Notes: generated by a model not told the origin, from the letters alone. A stretch of DNA of 64,000 nucleotides from Actinomadura atramentaria DSM 43919 (GCF_000381885.1 NZ_KB907214.1:248001-312000), one strand, 5' to 3'. Numbered from the stretch's first letter, positions 1-14,300 are shown. Numbers and translations: made by a program.

Positions 1-3000
1 CAAGTCCGGCAGATCGCCCGGAGGCAGGCTCGCCAGCAGCGATATCGGGAGCTGCGCGTGCGTGATCCGCGCGTCCCGCAGGAACGCCAGCAGCGGTTCG
101 CCGAGCAGCGGCCCCGGCTCGGGCAGGACGAGCGTCGCGCCGTTCAGCAGCGCCGAGCACAGTTCGATCAGCGACACGTCGAACGCCGGGGAGACGATGT
201 GCGACAGCCGGTCCCCCGGCCCGGCGGGGTGCGCGGCGACCAGGCCCGCGACGCCGCGATGCGTGACGACGGCGCCTTTCGGCTTTCCGGTCGAACCCGA
301 CGTGTAGATGACGTACGCCGCGCCGTCCACAGACGCTTCGCCCGGGCACGGCGGGCCGCCGCCCTCGATGCCGTCCTCGATGACCACGCAGACCGGACGC
401 GCGTCGTCGCGCAGTAAGGCGAGGCGTTCGGCGGGATGCCCGACGTCGAGCGGGAGATACGCCGCGCCCGTCTTCACCACGGCGAGGAACGCGACCACGA
501 ACTCCGCCGAACGCGGCAGCGCGACGCCGACGAGCCGTTCCGGCCCGGCCCCGGCCGCCCGCAACCGAGCCGCGAGCCGTTCCGCGCGGGCGTCCAGCTC
601 GGCGTAGGTCAGCGTCTCCGTCGGCGTTTCCAGCGCGACGGCGTCGGGGTCCTGCGCGGCGAACAGCGCCGGGATCGTCGCGGGCGGCGGCGCGGCGGGG
701 CTCGCGAGCAGCGCGCGGCGCTCGGCCGCGTCCAGCACCGGCAGCGCCCGGACGCGCCGCTCCGGGTCCGCGACGGCGGCGGCCAGCAGGCGGCGCAGCC
801 GGGCGGCGAGCGCCTCGGCGGTCGCGCGGTCGAACAGGTCCGTCGCGTACTCGACCGCGCCCGCGAGCCCGGTCGGCCGCTCGGCGAACGCGAACGTCAG
901 GTCGAAGCGCGTGCGGTCCGGCTCGACGGCGACCGGCGTCAGCCGCAGCCCCGGCACGCGGGGCGGCTCGGGCTCGGGCGGCTGGAACGCGAGCATCACC
1001 TGGAACAGCGGGTGGCGGTGCGGCGCGCGGGCGGGGGCGAGCGCGGCGACGAGCCGGTCGAAGGGGACGTCGGCGTGGGCGTGCGCGGCGAGGTCGGCGG
1101 CGCGGACGCGGGCCAGCAGCTCGGCGAACGTCGGGTCGCCGGACAGGTCCGTCCGCAGGACGAGCGTGTTCGCGAAGAGGCCGACGAGATCGTCCAAGGC
1201 CTCGTCCGGACGGCCCGCGACGGCCGTGCCGAGCGGGACGTCGTCCCCGCCGCCGTGCGCCGACAGCAGCACCGCGACCGCCGCGCGCACGACCATGAAC
1301 ACCGTGACGCGGCGTTCCCGCGCGAGCGCGGCGATCCCCGCGCGCAGGTCGTCGAGGTCGAACCGGACGACGCCGCCCCGGTGCGTCGGCGCGGGCGGGC
1401 GCGGGCGGTCGGCGGGCAGCGGGAGTTCGTCGGGGAGGCCGGCGAGGGCGTCCGTCCAGAACTCCAGCGACGCGGGCTCGGCCGCCGCGCAGTCGGCGTA
1501 CTGGACGGGCAGCGGCGGCCAGTCCGGCGCGGCCCCGCGCGCCCGCGCCGTGTACGCGGCGGCGAGGTCCCGCAGCAGCGGCCCGGTCGAGGACCCGTCG
1601 AACGCGATGTGGTGGACGACGAGCAGCAGCACGTGCTCCTCGGGCGCGACCGCGAACAGCTCGGCGCGCAGCGGCGGCGCGGCGCGCAGGTCGAAGTCGG
1701 GCGCGGCGGCGCGCAGCAGCGCGGGCAGGTCGCCGGGCGCGGCGTCGGTGACGGGCAGCGGCACGTCCGCCGCCGGGTGGACGAACTGGACGGGCTCGCC
1801 GTCCCGCTCGGGATAGGACGTGCGCAGCGGCTCGTGCCGCGCGACCACGTCCGTCAGCGCGGCGGCGAGCGCGGCCCGGTCCAGGCGGCCGTCGATCCGC
1901 ACCGCGATCCGCACGCAGTACTCGCCAGAGCCGCCGAGCCGGTCGAGGAACCACAGCCGCCGCTGCGCCGGGGACGGCGGCGGGTCGGGGCGCGGCGCGG
2001 CGACGCGCGGCGGGGGCGCGCCGCCGATCCGCGCGGCGAGCGCCGCGACGGTCGGGGCCTCGAACACGGCGCGGACCGGCACGTCCGCGCCGAGGACGGC
2101 CCGGGCGCGGCTCGCCAGCCGGATCGCCAGCAGCGAGTGGCCGCCGAGGGCGAAGAAGTCGTCGTCCACGCCGACGCGGGGCAGGTCGAGCAGTTCCGCG
2201 ACGAGTCCGCACAGCAGTTCCTCGCGGGCGTCGCGCGGCGCGCGGCCTGTCGCGGGGGGCGCGTCGGGCAGCGGGAGGGCGGCGCGGTCCACCTTGCCGT
2301 GCGGCGTCAGCGGGAACGCGTCGAGGGCGACGAACGCGGCCGGGACCAGCGGCTCGGGCAGCAGTTCGGCGGCGCGGGCGCGCAGCGCGGACGCGGCGGC
2401 GGCGCCCGTCGTGTACGCGGTGAGGCGGCCGTCGCGCGCCACGACCGCCGCGCCGGTCACGCCGGGGCAGCCGGACAGGACGGCCTCGATCTCGCCGGGC
2501 TCGACCCGGTGGCCGCGGATCTTGACCTGGCCGTCCGCGCGGGCGACGAACACGATCTCGCCGTCGTCGGTCCAGCGCGCGAGGTCCCCGGTGCGGTACA
2601 TGCGCGCGCCGGGCGGGCCGAACGGGTCCGCGACGAACCGCTCGGCCGTCAGCGCGGGGCGGCCGAGGTAGCCGCGCGCGACGCCCTCCCCCGCGTTATA
2701 CAGCTCCCCGACGACGCCGGGCGGGACGGGCCGCAGCGCCGCGTCCAGGACATAGCAGGCCGTGTTGTCCAGCGGACGGCCGATCGGGACCGTGTCCGGC
2801 ACCGGCTCGCCGGGGGCCAGGACGTGCGCGGTCGACCACACCGTGATCTCGGTCGGGCCGTACGCGTTGACGACCGTCAGGCCGGGGCAGCGCTCCCGGA
2901 CGTGCCGCACCGCCGCGACCGGAAGCGGCTCCGCGCCGACCCACAGCTCCCGGACGCCCGCGAACGCGTCCGGGACCTCCTCGGCGAGCACCTGGAAGAC

Positions 3001-5352
3001 ACCGGCCGTGAGATACAGCGCGGTGACGCCGTGTTCGGCGATCGTGCGGCCGAGCACCGCCGGGTCGGGGCGGCCGGGCGGGGCCAGGACGATCTCGCCG
3101 CCGTTCAGCAGCGGCACCCACACCTCGTAGGTGGACGCGTCGAAGGACTGCGCCGAGTGCGCGAGCACCCGCGCGTGCGCGCCGCCGCGCAGCCTCCGGT
3201 CGGCGGCGAGCGCGAGCACGTCCCGATGCGCCGCCGCGACGCCCTTCGGCACCCCCGTCGACCCGGACGTGAACATGACGTACACGAGGCCCCGCCCCTG
3301 TCCGCCGGGCGCTCCGAATCCGCCCGCGCCACGACCGGACACGCCGCAGCCGGACACGCCGGAACCCGACGTGCCGGTGCCGGACGCACCCGAGTCCGGC
3401 GCAACCGAAGCGGACGCGCCCGAGCCCGACGCGCCGGGAGCGAGCGTGTCCGAACCCGACGCACCCGGAACGGATGCGCCTGAGCGCAACGCACCGGGAG
3501 GGAGCGCTTCCGAGCCCAACGCGCCGGGAGCGGGCGCGTCCGAGCCCGACGCACCCGGAGCAAGCGCGCCCGAGCCCGACGCACCCAGAACGGGCGCGTC
3601 CAAGTCCGGCGTGCCGGGAGCAAGCGGGTCGGAGGCTGGCGTGCCGGGTGTGGCGGGGGTGGGCGGGGTGGTGATGTCGAGGACCGGGACCGTGCAGGGG
3701 AACGGGGGCGGCGTGTCGGTGAGGAGGGCTCGGGCGGACGTCGTGTCCAGTGCGGCGCGGAGGCGGGCGGGTGGGTGGCGCGGGTCGAGGGGGACGTAGC
3801 AGGCGCCCGCCTTCACGACGGCGAGGATCGAGACGATCAGGTCGGGCGTGCGTTCCTGGAGGATCGCGACGCGGTCCTCCAGTCCGACGCCGAGGGCGCG
3901 CAGCCGCGCCGCGAGCCGGGCGGCGCGGGCGTCGAGTTCCGCGTAGGTGAGCGTGCGGCGGCCCGCGCGCACGGCCACGGCGTCCGGGTGTTCGGCCGCG
4001 CGGGCGGCGAAGTGCGCGTCCAGCGTCCCGTCCGGGACGGGTTCGCGGGGCGGGTTGAACTCGCGCAGGACGCGCCGCCGCACCGCCGGGTCGAGGGCGT
4101 CGGCGCGGCCCAGCGGCGCGTCCGGCGCCCGGACGAACGCGTCCAGGAAACGCGCGAAACACGCCAGCAGCGCGTCGCCGTCCACCGGCGCGCGAGCGTC
4201 GAGGCGGAACCGCAGCGACGCGCCCGGCACCGCGACGAGCATCGCCGGGTAGTGCGCCCCGTCGTGCCCCTCGACGCCGGTGACGCGCAGCCCCGCGCAG
4301 TCCAGCGCCGCCGGGTCGGACGGATAGTTCTCGAACACCAGCAGCGCGTCGAACAGCGCCCCCAGCCCGGCGGCGCGCCGCACGTCCGCGAGGTTGGCGT
4401 GCTCGGCGTCCAGCAGCGCGAGACTTTCGGCGTGCAGCCGGGCGACCAGCGAGGACGGCGGCTCGGCCGGCTCCAGCCGCACCCGCACCGGCACGGTGTT
4501 GACGAACAGCCCGACCATCGCCCCCGCGTCCGGCACGTCCGCGGACCGCCCGGAGACGACCGCGCCGAACACCACGTCCGCGCGCCCCGTCGCGGCCCCG
4601 AGCGCCGCCGCCCACGCCGCCCGCACGGCCGTGTTGAGCGTGACGCCGTTTCCGCGCGCGAACGCCGCGAGCCGCGCGGTGAGCGTCTCGTCCAGCGAGA
4701 GGGAGGCCGTGCGCACCGGCCCGGTCGGCGTGCCGGACGGGACGAGCAGCGTCGGCCCGTCCAGCCCGGCGAGCGCCCGCGCGTGCGCGGCGACGTCGGC
4801 GGCGGCGTCGCGCCCCGCCAGCCACGCCAGGTGCGCGCGGTGCGGAACCGGCGGCGGCAGCGCCCGCGACCCGTCGTACAGGGCGAACAGGTCGCGCAGC
4901 AGCGTCGGCATCGACCAGCCGTCGAGGATCAGGTGGTGCTTGGTCAGCACGAGCCGGTGCTCGTCCGCGCCCGTCCGGACCAGCGCGGCGCGCAGCAGCG
5001 GCGGACGGCCGGGCGCGAACCGGCGCGCGCGGTCGGCGGCCAGAAACGCAGGAAACGACGCGGGCCGCCCAGTGAAATCCAGGAGACGCCACGGCACCGC
5101 GACGTCCCGGTACACGGCCTGCACCGGCCGGTCCAGCCCGGCGTGCCGGAACGCGGCGCGCAGCGCGGGATGCCGCGCCACCAGCGCGTCGAGCGCGGCG
5201 CGCAGCCGCCCGGCGTCCACCGGGCCGCGCAGCGTCAGGACGAGCTGCGTGACGTACGGGTCGGGGCCGTCGCGCTCCGCGAGGGTGTGGAACAGCATCC
5301 CCTCCTGCAGCGGCGTCAGCGGGAGGACGTCCTGTACGCGCGGTCTCGTCAC
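1..5352 (-). CDS. Nonribosomal peptide synthetase, modules 4-5 (C-A-T / C-A..., 3' end outside window)
   Basis: The start is GTG at 5352, three bases after the stop of the upstream NRPS, with a GAGGAG ribosome site inside that gene's last codons; 1784 codons are visible. Condensation domain: LPLTPLQEG near residue 8 and HHLILDGWS at 139. It follows an epimerase-ending protein, so it should accept a D-configured donor. Adenylation domain 1: FTSGSTG at about 694, with substrate-pocket residues read as D-A-Y-Y-W-G-A-V-W, which I cannot assign. The carrier has GGHS at about 1073. Second condensation domain: HHIAFDGSS at 1247. Second adenylation domain: [11 protein letters not shown] near 1683, cut off after its A4 region (pocket begins D-V-I-Q). 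Residues 565-684 are a ten-residue tandem repeat inserted between cores A2 and A3. The end of the assembly line, including any thioesterase, lies outside the window. Being an NRPS is certain; the substrates are not. Confidence 0.95.
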   Translation of the reverse strand, partial: MTRPRVQDVLPLTPLQEGMLFHTLAERDGPDPYVTQLVLTLRGPVDAGRLRAALDALVARHPALRAAFRHAGLDRPVQAVYRDVAVPWRLLDFTGRPASFPAFLAADRARRFAPGRPPLLRAALVRTGADEHRLVLTKHHLILDGWSMPTLLRDLFALYDGSRALPPPVPHRAHLAWLAGRDAAADVAAHARALAGLDGPTLLVPSGTPTGPVRTASLSLDETLTARLAAFARGNGVTLNTAVRAAWAAALGAATGRADVVFGAVVSGRSADVPDAGAMVGLFVNTVPVRVRLEPAEPPSSLVARLHAESLALLDAEHANLADVRRAAGLGALFDALLVFENYPSDPAALDCAGLRVTGVEGHDGAHYPAMLVAVPGASLRFRLDARAPVDGDALLACFARFLDAFVRAPDAPLGRADALDPAVRRRVLREFNPPREPVPDGTLDAHFAARAAEHPDAVAVRAGRRTLTYAELDARAARLAARLRALGVGLEDRVAILQERTPDLIVSILAVVKAGACYVPLDPRHPPARLRAALDTTSARALLTDTPPPFPCTVPVLDITTPPTPATPGTPASDPLAPGTPDLDAPVLGASGSGALAPGASGSDAPAPGALGSEALPPGALRSGASVPGASGSDTLAPGASGSGASASVAPDSGASGTGTSGSGVSGCGVSGRGAGGFGAPGGQGRGLVYVMFTSGSTGVPKGVAAAHRDVLALAADRRLRGGAHARVLAHSAQSFDASTYEVWVPLLNGGEIVLAPPGRPDPAVLGRTIAEHGVTALYLTAGVFQVLAEEVPDAFAGVRELWVGAEPLPVAAVRHVRERCPGLTVVNAYGPTEITVWSTAHVLAPGEPVPDTVPIGRPLDNTACYVLDAALRPVPPGVVGELYNAGEGVARGYLGRPALTAERFVADPFGPPGARMYRTGDLARWTDDGEIVFVARADGQVKIRGHRVEPGEIEAVLSGCPGVTGAAVVARDGRLTAYTTGAAAASALRARAAELLPEPLVPAAFVALDAFPLTPHGKVDRAALPLPDAPPATGRAPRDAREELLCGLVAELLDLPRVGVDDDFFALGGHSLLAIRLASRARAVLGADVPVRAVFEAPTVAALAARIGGAPPPRVAAPRPDPPPSPAQRRLWFLDRLGGSGEYCVRIAVRIDGRLDRAALAAALTDVVARHEPLRTSYPERDGEPVQFVHPAADVPLPVTDAAPGDLPALLRAAAPDFDLRAAPPLRAELFAVAPEEHVLLLVVHHIAFDGSSTGPLLRDLAAAYTARARGAAPDWPPLPVQYADCAAAEPASLEFWTDALAGLPDELPLPADRPRPPAPTHRGGVVRFDLDDLRAGIAALARERRVTVFMVVRAAVAVLLSAHGGGDDVPLGTAVAGRPDEALDDLVGLFANTLVLRTDLSGDPTFAELLARVRAADLAAHAHADVPFDRLVAALAPARAPHRHPLFQVMLAFQPPEPEPPRVPGLRLTPVAVEPDRTRFDLTFAFAERPTGLAGAVEYATDLFDRATAEALAARLRRLLAAAVADPERRVRALPVLDAAERRALLASPAAPPPATIPALFAAQDPDAVALETPTETLTYAELDARAERLAARLRAAGAGPERLVGVALPRSAEFVVAFLAVVKTGAAYLPLDVGHPAERLALLRDDARPVCVVIEDGIEGGGPPCPGEASVDGAAYVIYTSGSTGKPKGAVVTHRGVAGLVAAHPAGPGDRLSHIVSPAFDVSLIELCSALLNGATLVLPEPGPLLGEPLLAFLRDARITHAQLPISLLASLPPGDLPDL
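3301..3660 (-). repeat. In-frame 30-bp tandem repeat array (12 units) inside an adenylation domain
   Basis: Twelve 30-base units in perfect phase encode ten-residue repeats of the type [30 protein letters not shown]. They sit between the A2 region (ending [11 protein letters not shown]) and the A3 core (VMFTSGSTG) of the first adenylation domain of this NRPS. Normal adenylation domains have only about 10-40 residues here. Units become more Gly/Ser-rich and diverge toward the A3 side. The frame is kept throughout. Confidence 0.9.
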
Positions 5353-5355
5353 GCC

Positions 5356-8300
5356 CTACTCCTCGTCGTCGGCTTCGAGCGCGGCCAGTTCGTCCGGCCG
5401 GAGCGCCACCAGCGGCGGCGCGGGGCGCCGGGCCGCGAGGCCGCGCAGCACGGTGAACCACGCGTCGGCGAGCGCGCGGACGGTGTGCGCGGGGACGATC
5501 CCCGGGCACCACGTCCACGTCGCCGAAAGGCGCGGCCCGGCGGGTCCGTCGCGGGTGACGGCGTTGACCTCGACGGCGTGCGCGGCGACCGCGCGCGGGT
5601 CGAGCCCGAGCGCCGCCGGGAGGTCCGGCAGCACGGTGAACGCCCCGAACCCGCCGCCGAACCGCCCGTGGTAGTTGAACCCGAGCCCCGGCCGGGGCAG
5701 CGCCGCGAGGACGGGCGCGGTGCGCGGGTTCAGGTGCCGCAGCAGCCCGTACCCGAGGCCGTCGCCGGGCAGTTCGGCGAGCTGCGCGGTGACGCGCGCG
5801 ACGGCGCGGTCCAGCGCCGGGCCGCCTTCGGCCGCCTCCCGCCACGGGACGTCGCCCGGGTCGAGCCGCACCGGGAACAGCGCGGTGAGCCAGCCGACCG
5901 TCCGCGTCAGGTCCGCGCCGTCGCGGCCGTGCCGTTCGACGTCCGCCAGCACCCCGCCCGGCCGCCCCCGGACGCGCGCGGCGGCCAGCGCGAGGCCGGT
6001 CAGCAGCTTCTCGGTGACGGCCGCGCCGAGCAGCGGCGCGGTCGCCGCCGCGTCCAGCGTCAGCGTGACGGACCGGGCCGCGGCGGCGGTGTCGCGCGCC
6101 GGGTCGGGCGCGCGGTCCCACGGGCAGCCGTCCCCGCCCTCGACGATCCGCCGCCACAGCGGCAGCTCCGCCTCGGTCTCCGGCGCGGCGGCGCGCTCGG
6201 CGAGCCGCGCCGACCAGGCCGCCAGCGGCGTCGGGACGGGCGGCAGGACGGGGCGGCGGCCCGCCGCGACGGCCGCCCACGCGTCGTCCAGGTCGTCGAG
6301 CAGAATCCGCCACGACACCCCGTCCACGACGAGGTGGTGCGCCATCAGCAGCAGCGTGCCCGGTTCGCACCAGACGGCCTGGAACATCGCGCCCGCGTGC
6401 GGGGCGAGCCGGGCGCGCGCCGCCTCGGCCTCCGCGCGCGGGTCCGCCCCGGCGCGGACGCGCAGCAGCTCCGGATACGGCGCGTCGTCGGCGACGGCGA
6501 GCGCGCCGCCGGGCAGCAGCCGCGCGCGCAGCACCGGGTGCCGGTCGTGGACCGCGCGGAGCGCCGCCGCGACCAGCGGCGCGGTCGCCCCGGCGGGCGC
6601 GCGCAGCAGGACGGCCTGGTTGACGCCGTCGACCCGGCCGCGGTCCACGAGCGCGCGCATCAGCGGCGTCGGCGCGACGCGCCCGGACCCGCTTCCGGCG
6701 TCCGCCGGGGCGGCGGCGGGGATCGCCGCCGCGAGGGCCGCGACGGTCCGGTGCCGGAACACGTCCCGCACCGACAGCGCCAGGCCCGCGCGCCGCGCCC
6801 GGTTCACCAGCCGGATCGCGACGACGCTGTCGCCGCCGAGCGCGAAGAAGTCGTCCTCGACGCCGACGCCGGGCAGCGCGAGCGCGTCCGCGAACAGCCC
6901 GCGCAGCAGTTCCTCGCGGGCGTCGCGGGGCGCGCGGCCGGCCGGGTCGGGCGGCGCGGCGGGCGGGTCGGGCAGCGCGGCCCGGTCGAGTTTGCCGTTG
7001 GCGTTGAGCGGCAGCGCGGGCAGGACGACGAGCGCGCTCGGCACCATGTAGTCCGGCAGCGCGGCGGCCAGCCGCTCGCGGACGCCGGAGGCGTCCCCGA
7101 CGACGTACCCGACGAGCCGCGGCGCCCCGTCCGGCCCGGGCCGCGCGGCGACGGCGGCGCGGACGACGCCGGGGCACGCCGCCAGCCGCGCCTCGACCTC
7201 GCCCGGCTCGACGCGGAACCCCCGGATCTTGACCTGGTCGTCGGCGCGCCCCGCGAACTCCAGCTCGCCGCCGCGCAGCCGCGCGAGGTCCCCGGTGCGG
7301 TACATGCGCGCGCCGGGCGGCCCGAACGGGTCGGCGGTGAACCGCTCGGCCGTCGCGGCGCGGCGCGCGAGGTAGCCGCGCGCGAGCTGCGCGCCCGCCA
7401 GGTACAGCTCCCCGACCGCGCCGGGCGGGACGGGCCGCAGCCGCGCGTCGAGCACGTAGGCGCGCGTCCCGGCGATCGGCCGCCCGATCGGCGGCGGCCC
7501 GGTCCCGCCGGGCCGGACGGCGCGGACGGTCGCCTCGATCGTCGCCTCGGTCGGCCCGTAGGTGTCGTGGAACGCGCCCGGCAGGACGCGGTGGAACTCC
7601 TCGACCAGGTCGGCGGGCACCTCCTCGCCCCCGCACATCACGATCCGCAGCGACCGGCAGCCCGCCGCGCCCGGTTCGGCGAGGAACGGCCGCAGCATCG
7701 ACGGGACGAAGTGGACGGCCGTGACGCGCTCCCGCCGGATCAGCCCCGCCAGGTACGCGGGGTCGCGGTGCCCGCCCGGCCGCGCGACGACGACCGCCGC
7801 GCCCTCGGCGAGCGGCCACAGCGCCTCCCCGACCGCGACGTCGAACCCGGCCGGGGCCTTGGCGAGCACGCGGTCGCCCGGCCCGATCCGGAACTCCGCC
7901 CGCCGCCACAGCAGCGTGTTGGCGAGCGCGCGGTGCGGGATCACGACGCCCTTGGGCCGTCCCGTGGACCCGGACGTGTAGATCACGCACGCGGGGTTCT
8001 CCGGATGCGGCGCGCGCGGGACGGCCCGCGGCCCGTCCGGCGCCACGACGGGAATCCCCAGGTCGAGCCCGATCCCGAGGTCGGCGGACGCGGCCGTGGC
8101 CCGGGCCCGTTCCGGCGGGAGGTCCGGGTCGATCGGCAGGAACGCCGCCCCGGCCCGCAGCACGGCGAGCTGCGCGACGACGAGTTCCGCCGAGCGCGGC
8201 AGCGCCACCGCGACGACCGTTTCGGGGCCCGCGCCGCGCCCCGCGAGGGCGGCGGCGAGCCGGTCCGCCCGGTCCAGCAGCTCGCCGTAGGTGAGGACGC

Positions 8301-11300
8301 CGTCCTCCGCGATGACGGCCGTGGCCTGCGGGTTCCGCGCGGCCGCCGCCTCGACCAGCTCCGGGACGGTCGTCGGCGCGGCCGGGCGCGGCCCGTCCAG
8401 CAGCGCCCCGCGCTCCCCGTCCGCCAGGACCGGGACGCGCGAGACCCGCCGCTCCGGTCCCTCGGCCAGCCCCGCCAGGACCCGCGTCAGCCGCGCGCCG
8501 AGCGCCGCGACCGTCGCCGCGTCGAACAGGTCGGGCCGGTACTCGATCTCCCCGGCCAGCCCGGCGGGCGCGCCGCGCGGGCCGCGCCGCTCGGCGAACC
8601 CGACCGTCAGGTCGAACTTGGCCGCGCCGACCCGCAGCGTCTCGGCCGCCACCCGGACGCCCGCCCAGTCGGCGGGCGGCGCGGGCGGCTCCTGCCGGGC
8701 GAGCATGACCTGGAACAGAGGCGTCCGGGCCAGCGAGCGCTCGGGGTTCAGGGCCTCCACGAGCCGGTCGAACGGGACGTCGGCGTGCGCGAACGCGGCC
8801 AGGTCGGCGTCGCGGACGCGGCGCAGCAGCGCGCCGACCGTCGGGTCGCCGGACACGTCGGTGCGCAGCACGAGCGTGTTCACGAAGAACCCGACGAGCC
8901 CGTCCAGCGCGGGGTCGCCGCGCCCCGCGAACGGCGTGCCGACCGGGACGTCGTCGCCCGCGCCGTGCCGGGACAGCAGCACCGCGAGCGCGGCCTGCAC
9001 GACCATGAACACGGTGACGCCGCAGTCGCGGGCGAGACGGTCCACGGCGCGGTGCAGGTCGGCGGGGACCGTCCACGGGACCGCCGCGCCCTCCCCGCCC
9101 GCGCCGCGCGGGCGGTCGGCGGGCAGCGCGATCTCGGCGGGGAGCCCGGCGAGCGCGGCCGTCCAGTACGCGAGCCGCTCGTCGGGCGCGGCGGTCTCCC
9201 GCTCCCACAGCGCGTAGTCGGCGTACTGGACGGGCAGCGGCGCCCACGCGGGCGCGCGGCCGTCCGCGCGGGCGGTGTACGCGGCGCCGAGGTCGCGCAG
9301 CAGCGGGCCGGTGGACCAGGCGTCCGCGACGATGTGGTGCAGGACCAGCAGCAGGACCGCGCCGTCGTCGTCGCGGAACAGGTGCGCGCGGATCGGCGGC
9401 TCCGCCGCGAGGTCGAAGCCGCGCCGCGCCGCCGCCGCCACGTCCGCGCGCGCCGTGCCGCGCTCGCGCCGCAGCGGCACCCGGACTGCGGCGGGGTCCA
9501 GGACGCGCTGGTCGCCGGACTCGGTGACGAGCGTGCGCAGCGCCTCGTGCCGGGCGACGACGTCGCGCAGCGCCGCCGCGAGCGCCGGTTCGTCCAGCGG
9601 GCCGCGCAGCGTCAGCGCGACCGGCACGTTGTAGTCGGCGGCGCGCGGGTCGAGCCGGTGGACGACCCACAGCCGCCGCTGCGCGGACGACAGCGGCACC
9701 CGCGCGGGGCGCGGCCGGGGGGCGAGCGGCGGGCGGGCGGCGCGGCCCGCGTCGAGCCGGGCGGCGAGGCGCGCGGGCGTCGGGGCCTCGAAGACGGCGC
9801 TCAGCGGAAGATCCGCGCCGAACACCGCGCGGACGCGGCCGAGGAGGCGGGACGCCAGCAGGGAGTGGCCGCCGAGGTCGAAGAACCCGTCGTCCGCGCC
9901 GACGTCCTGAACGTCCAGGACGTCGGCGAACAGCCCGCACAGCAGGTCCGCGCGCGGGTCGGCGGCGATCCGGCCGCCGCCGCGCGCGCCGGGCTCGGGC
10001 AGCGCGGCCCGGTCGACCTTGCCGTTCGGGGTGAGCGGCAGTTCGTCCAGCGGGACGAGCAGCGACGGGACGAGGTAGGCGGGCAGCGACCGCGCCGCGC
10101 GTTCGCGCAGGTCCCGCAGGTCGCCGCCGACGACGTACGCGACGAGCCGGTCGTGCTTCGCCGCGACCGCCGCCGCCGTGACGCCGGGGCACCCGGCGAG
10201 GAACGCCTCGACCTCGCCGGGCTCGACGCGGTGGCCGCGCACCTTGACCTGGTCGTCGGCGCGGCCCGCGAACTCCAGCTCGCCGTCGCGCCAGCGCGCC
10301 AGGTCGCCCGTGCGGTACATGCGCGCGCCGGGCGGGCCGAACGGGTCCGCGACGAACCGCTCCGCCGTCAGCGCCCGGCGGTCGAGGTACCCGCGCGCGA
10401 CGCCCGCGCCGCCGACGTACAGCTCGCCGGTCACGCCGGGCGGGACGAGCCGCAGCGCGTGGTCCAGCACGTACGTCCGGACGCCGGGGAACGGCCGCCC
10501 GATCGGCGGGACGCCCGCTCTCCCGTCCAGCCGTGCGCTCATCGTCGCGCACACCGTCGTCTCGGTCGGCCCGTAGGAGTTGAACAGCGCCCGGCCCGCC
10601 GCCCAGCGCGCCGCCAGGCCCGGCGGGGCGGCCTCGCCGGCCAGGTTCAGCGTCGTGCCGGGCAGGTCGGCGGGGTCCAGGACGGCGAGCAGCGCCGGGG
10701 GCAGCGTCGCGTGCGTGACGCCGCGCGCCGCGACGACCCGCGCGACCTCCGCGCCGCCGCGCAGGTCCGCGTCGCCCGCGACGACCAGCGCCGCGCCCGC
10801 GAGCCACGCCATCAGCAGCTCCGACACCGACGCGTCGAAGCTCGGGGACGCGAACTGCAGCACCCGCGACGCCGCCGTCACCCCGTACCGCGCGATCTGC
10901 GCCCCGGCCAGCCCCGGCAGCCCGGCGTGCGGCACGACGACGCCCTTCGGCCGCCCCGACGACCCGGACGTGTAGATCACGTACGCGGGATGCTCCGGAC
11001 GCGGCGGGACGGGCCGCGCCCCCGGCTCGTCCGGCGCGTCCACCGGGACCTCGTCGCCCACGACGAGCACCGGCCGCGCGTCCTCCAGCATGAACGCCAG
11101 CCGCTCCGCCGGATACGCGGGATCGAGCGGCAGGAACGCCGACCCCGCCTTCCAGACCGCCAGCACCGCGACGAGCTGCTCCACCGACCGGGGCAACGCC
11201 ACCCCGACGACCCGCTCCGGCCCGGCCCCGCGCGCCACGAGCACCCGCGCCAACCGCTCCGCCCGTACATCCAACTCCCGATAACCGACCACCCCCTCGG

Positions 11301-14300
11301 GCGCGTCGATCGCCACCGCCTCCGGAGCCCGCGCGACCTGCCGCGCGAACAGGTCCAGCACGGTCCCCCCTGGCGGGACCTCCGACGCGGCACCAGCCCG
11401 CGCACCGGACAACGGCCCAGCCCCCGCAGACGGCGGCGCAGGCGGCGGGGCGGCGATCAAGGCTTGGCGTTCGGTGGTGGACAGGGCGTCCACGCGGTGG
11501 AGGGGGCGGTTCGGGTCGGTCGCCAGGATTCGGGCGAGGCGGACGTAGCGGGCGGCGATGTCGGCGGCTTCCGCCGGGCCGTAGGCGTCCAGGCGGTGGC
11601 CGATGCGCAGGTGGAGCCCGTCGCCGCCGGACGGCAGCAGCGCGCCGGGGATCGCCGCGAGCGACAGCGGGTAGTGCGCGGCGTCGCGGCCCTCGACGCG
11701 CGTGACCCGCACGTCCGACGCCGCGGGGATGAACCCGTCCGCGCCCACCGGGTAGTTCTCCAGCACCGCGACCGTGTTGAACAGCGTGTCCGCGCCCGCG
11801 AGGCGCGCCAGGTCGGGAAGGCGCGCGTCGTGCGCGTCCAGGAGGCGGGCGGCGCGGTCGCGCAGGTCCGTCAGGATCTCCAGCAGCGTGGCCGCGGGGG
11901 CGAGGCGGACGCGGACCGGGAGCGTCGCCGCGTACAGCCCCACCGCGTCGGCCGCCCCCGGCGCGTCGGCGGGGCGGCCCGCGACGATCCCGCCGAACAC
12001 CACGTCGTCGCGGCCGGTGAGGATGCCGAGCAGCACGCCCCACAGCCCCTGCACGACGGTGTTCAGCGTCAGGCCGCGCCGCCGCGCGAGGTCCCGCAGC
12101 GCGTCGGTCGTCGCGGCGTCCAGCTCGACCAGGTGCTCGGCGGGGCGGCGCGGGCCGGGGCGGCGGCCCTCGGGGACGAGCGTCGGCCCGTCCAGCCCGG
12201 CCAGTTCCGCGCGCCACGCGCGGTCGGCCGCCGCCCGGTCCCGCGCGGCGAGGCGCGCCAGATGGTCCCGGTACGCGGGCGCGGGCGGCAGCGTCCCGCC
12301 CGAGTACAGCGCGAACAGCTCGCGGAGCAGGATCGGCATCGACCAGCCGTCCAGCACCAGGTGGTGGTGGGTGAACAGCAGCCGGTGCCCGGCGTTCACG
12401 CGGACGAGCGCGAACCGCAGCAGCGGCGGCTGCGCGGGGTCGAACGGCGCGGCGCGCTCGGCGGCGGCGAGCGCGGCGGCCTCGTCCGGGCGGCCGCGCA
12501 GGTCCGCCTCGCGCCACGGGACGGGCACGTCCGCGCGGAGCACCTGGACGGGCGGGTCGCCGGGGTGGAAGGACGCGGCGAGGTTCGGGTGGCGGCGCAG
12601 CAGCGCGGCGGCGGCCCGCCGGAGCTGCGCCGCGTCCAGTTCGCCCTCGATGTCCAGGATGAATTGGACTGTGTAGGCGTCCTCCTCGTCGTGCGTCAGG
12701 TGGAACAGCAGTCCTTCCTGCAGCGGCGTCAGCGGGAGGACGTCCAGGACCCGGCGGCCCGGCGCGAGTTCGGCGAGGCGGTCCGCGCCGATCCCGGCGA
12801 GGGGGACGTCGGCGGGGATCAGCGCGTCCGCACCGGGCTCGTCGGCGCGGTCCGCGAGCGCGGTGAGCGCGGCGAGCCAGGCGCGGGCGAACGCCTCGAC
12901 CTGCCCGTCGGGGAACAGATCGGGCGGAAACGTCCAGGCGGCGGTGAGCCGGTCGCCGTCGACCAGGGCGTCGATCGTCAGCGCGTGCGCGACGGGCGCG
13001 TCCGGCGCGGCGCCGCCCAGCAGCGGGTCGGTCTCCGGCGCGGGCGCCCAGTCGGCGTCGGCGCGCGCGAACCGGCCCAGGTAGTTGACGGCGACGCGCC
13101 GCGTCGGCACGTCGAGCGCGGGCGCCCCGACCCCGCCGTGCGGGACCTCGCGCAGCCGGGCCTTCACGCGCGCGACCGCCGCGTCCGGCGCGCCGCCGCC
13201 CGGGTCGAGCCGCACCGGGTACAGCGTCGTGAACCAGCCGACCGTCGCGGACAGGTCCAGCCCGGCCAGCTCGCCCTCGCGGCCGTGGCCCTCGACGTCC
13301 AGCAGCACCGGGCGGCCCCCGCCGACCGCGAGCGCGACGGCCGTCAGCACCAGCTCGTGCGGCGACGCGCGGAACGCGGCGGTCGCGCGGTCCAGGACGC
13401 GCGCGGTGACGTCGGCGGGCAGCGCGACGCGGACCGTCCGGCACGTCGCGGCCGTGTCGCGCGGGCCGGGGTCGCGCAGGCCCGGCGCCACCGCGTCGCC
13501 CGCCAGCGCGGCCTGCCGGCTTGCCGCGTCGCCGCCGAGCCGCGGCAGCGCCCGCGCCCAGTCGCGGAACGGCGCGGTCGCCCGCAGCGGCGGCTCGCCG
13601 CGCCACGCCGCCCGCAGGTCGGCGGCGATGATCGACCACGAGACGGCGTCCACCGCGAAGTGGTGCGCGACGAGCAGCAGCCGGGCGTCGCACCACACCG
13701 CGCGCAGCACCGGGCCGCCGCGCGGGTCGAGCGTCCGCGCCTCGGCGGCGGCGTCCGGGAGCGGCGCGGTCGCGCGGCGCAGCACGTCGGCGGCGCGGAC
13801 CGCGCCGGGCGGGGCCGCGCTCAGCGTCCGGCCGGTCAGCCGGACGCGCAGCATCGCGTGCCGGTCGAGGACGGTCTGCAGCGCGGCGGCGAGCCGGTCG
13901 AACGTCGCGTCCGCCGGGACGCGCAGGACGACCGCCTGGTGGTAGCCCGTCAGCGGGACGCCGCCGTCCAGCAGCGCCCGCATCAGCGGCGTCGGCGGGA
14001 ACTCGCCCGTGCCGTCGCCCGTGCCGCCCGTCGTCGCGCGGCGCGCCGCCGGGCGGGCCGCCGCCGCGACGGCGCGCGGCGTCCGGTGCTCGAACACCGC
14101 GCCCGGCGACGTCTCCAGCCCCGCCGCGCGCACCGCCCGGACCAGCGCGAGCGCCAGGATGCTGTCGCCGCCCAGCTCGAAGAAGTCGTCGTCCGGCGCG
14201 GCCGCCGTCCCCAGGACCTCGCCGAACGCCTGCCGGACGGTCTCCTCCGCCGAGCCCGCCGGCCGTCGCGCGACGGGCTCCGGGCGCGGGACGGGCAGCG

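Noticed and set aside
2696-13696. A 3666-codon open frame on the minus strand
   Set aside because: It runs across the stop between the two NRPS genes in a different frame, and its translation lacks all NRPS motifs.
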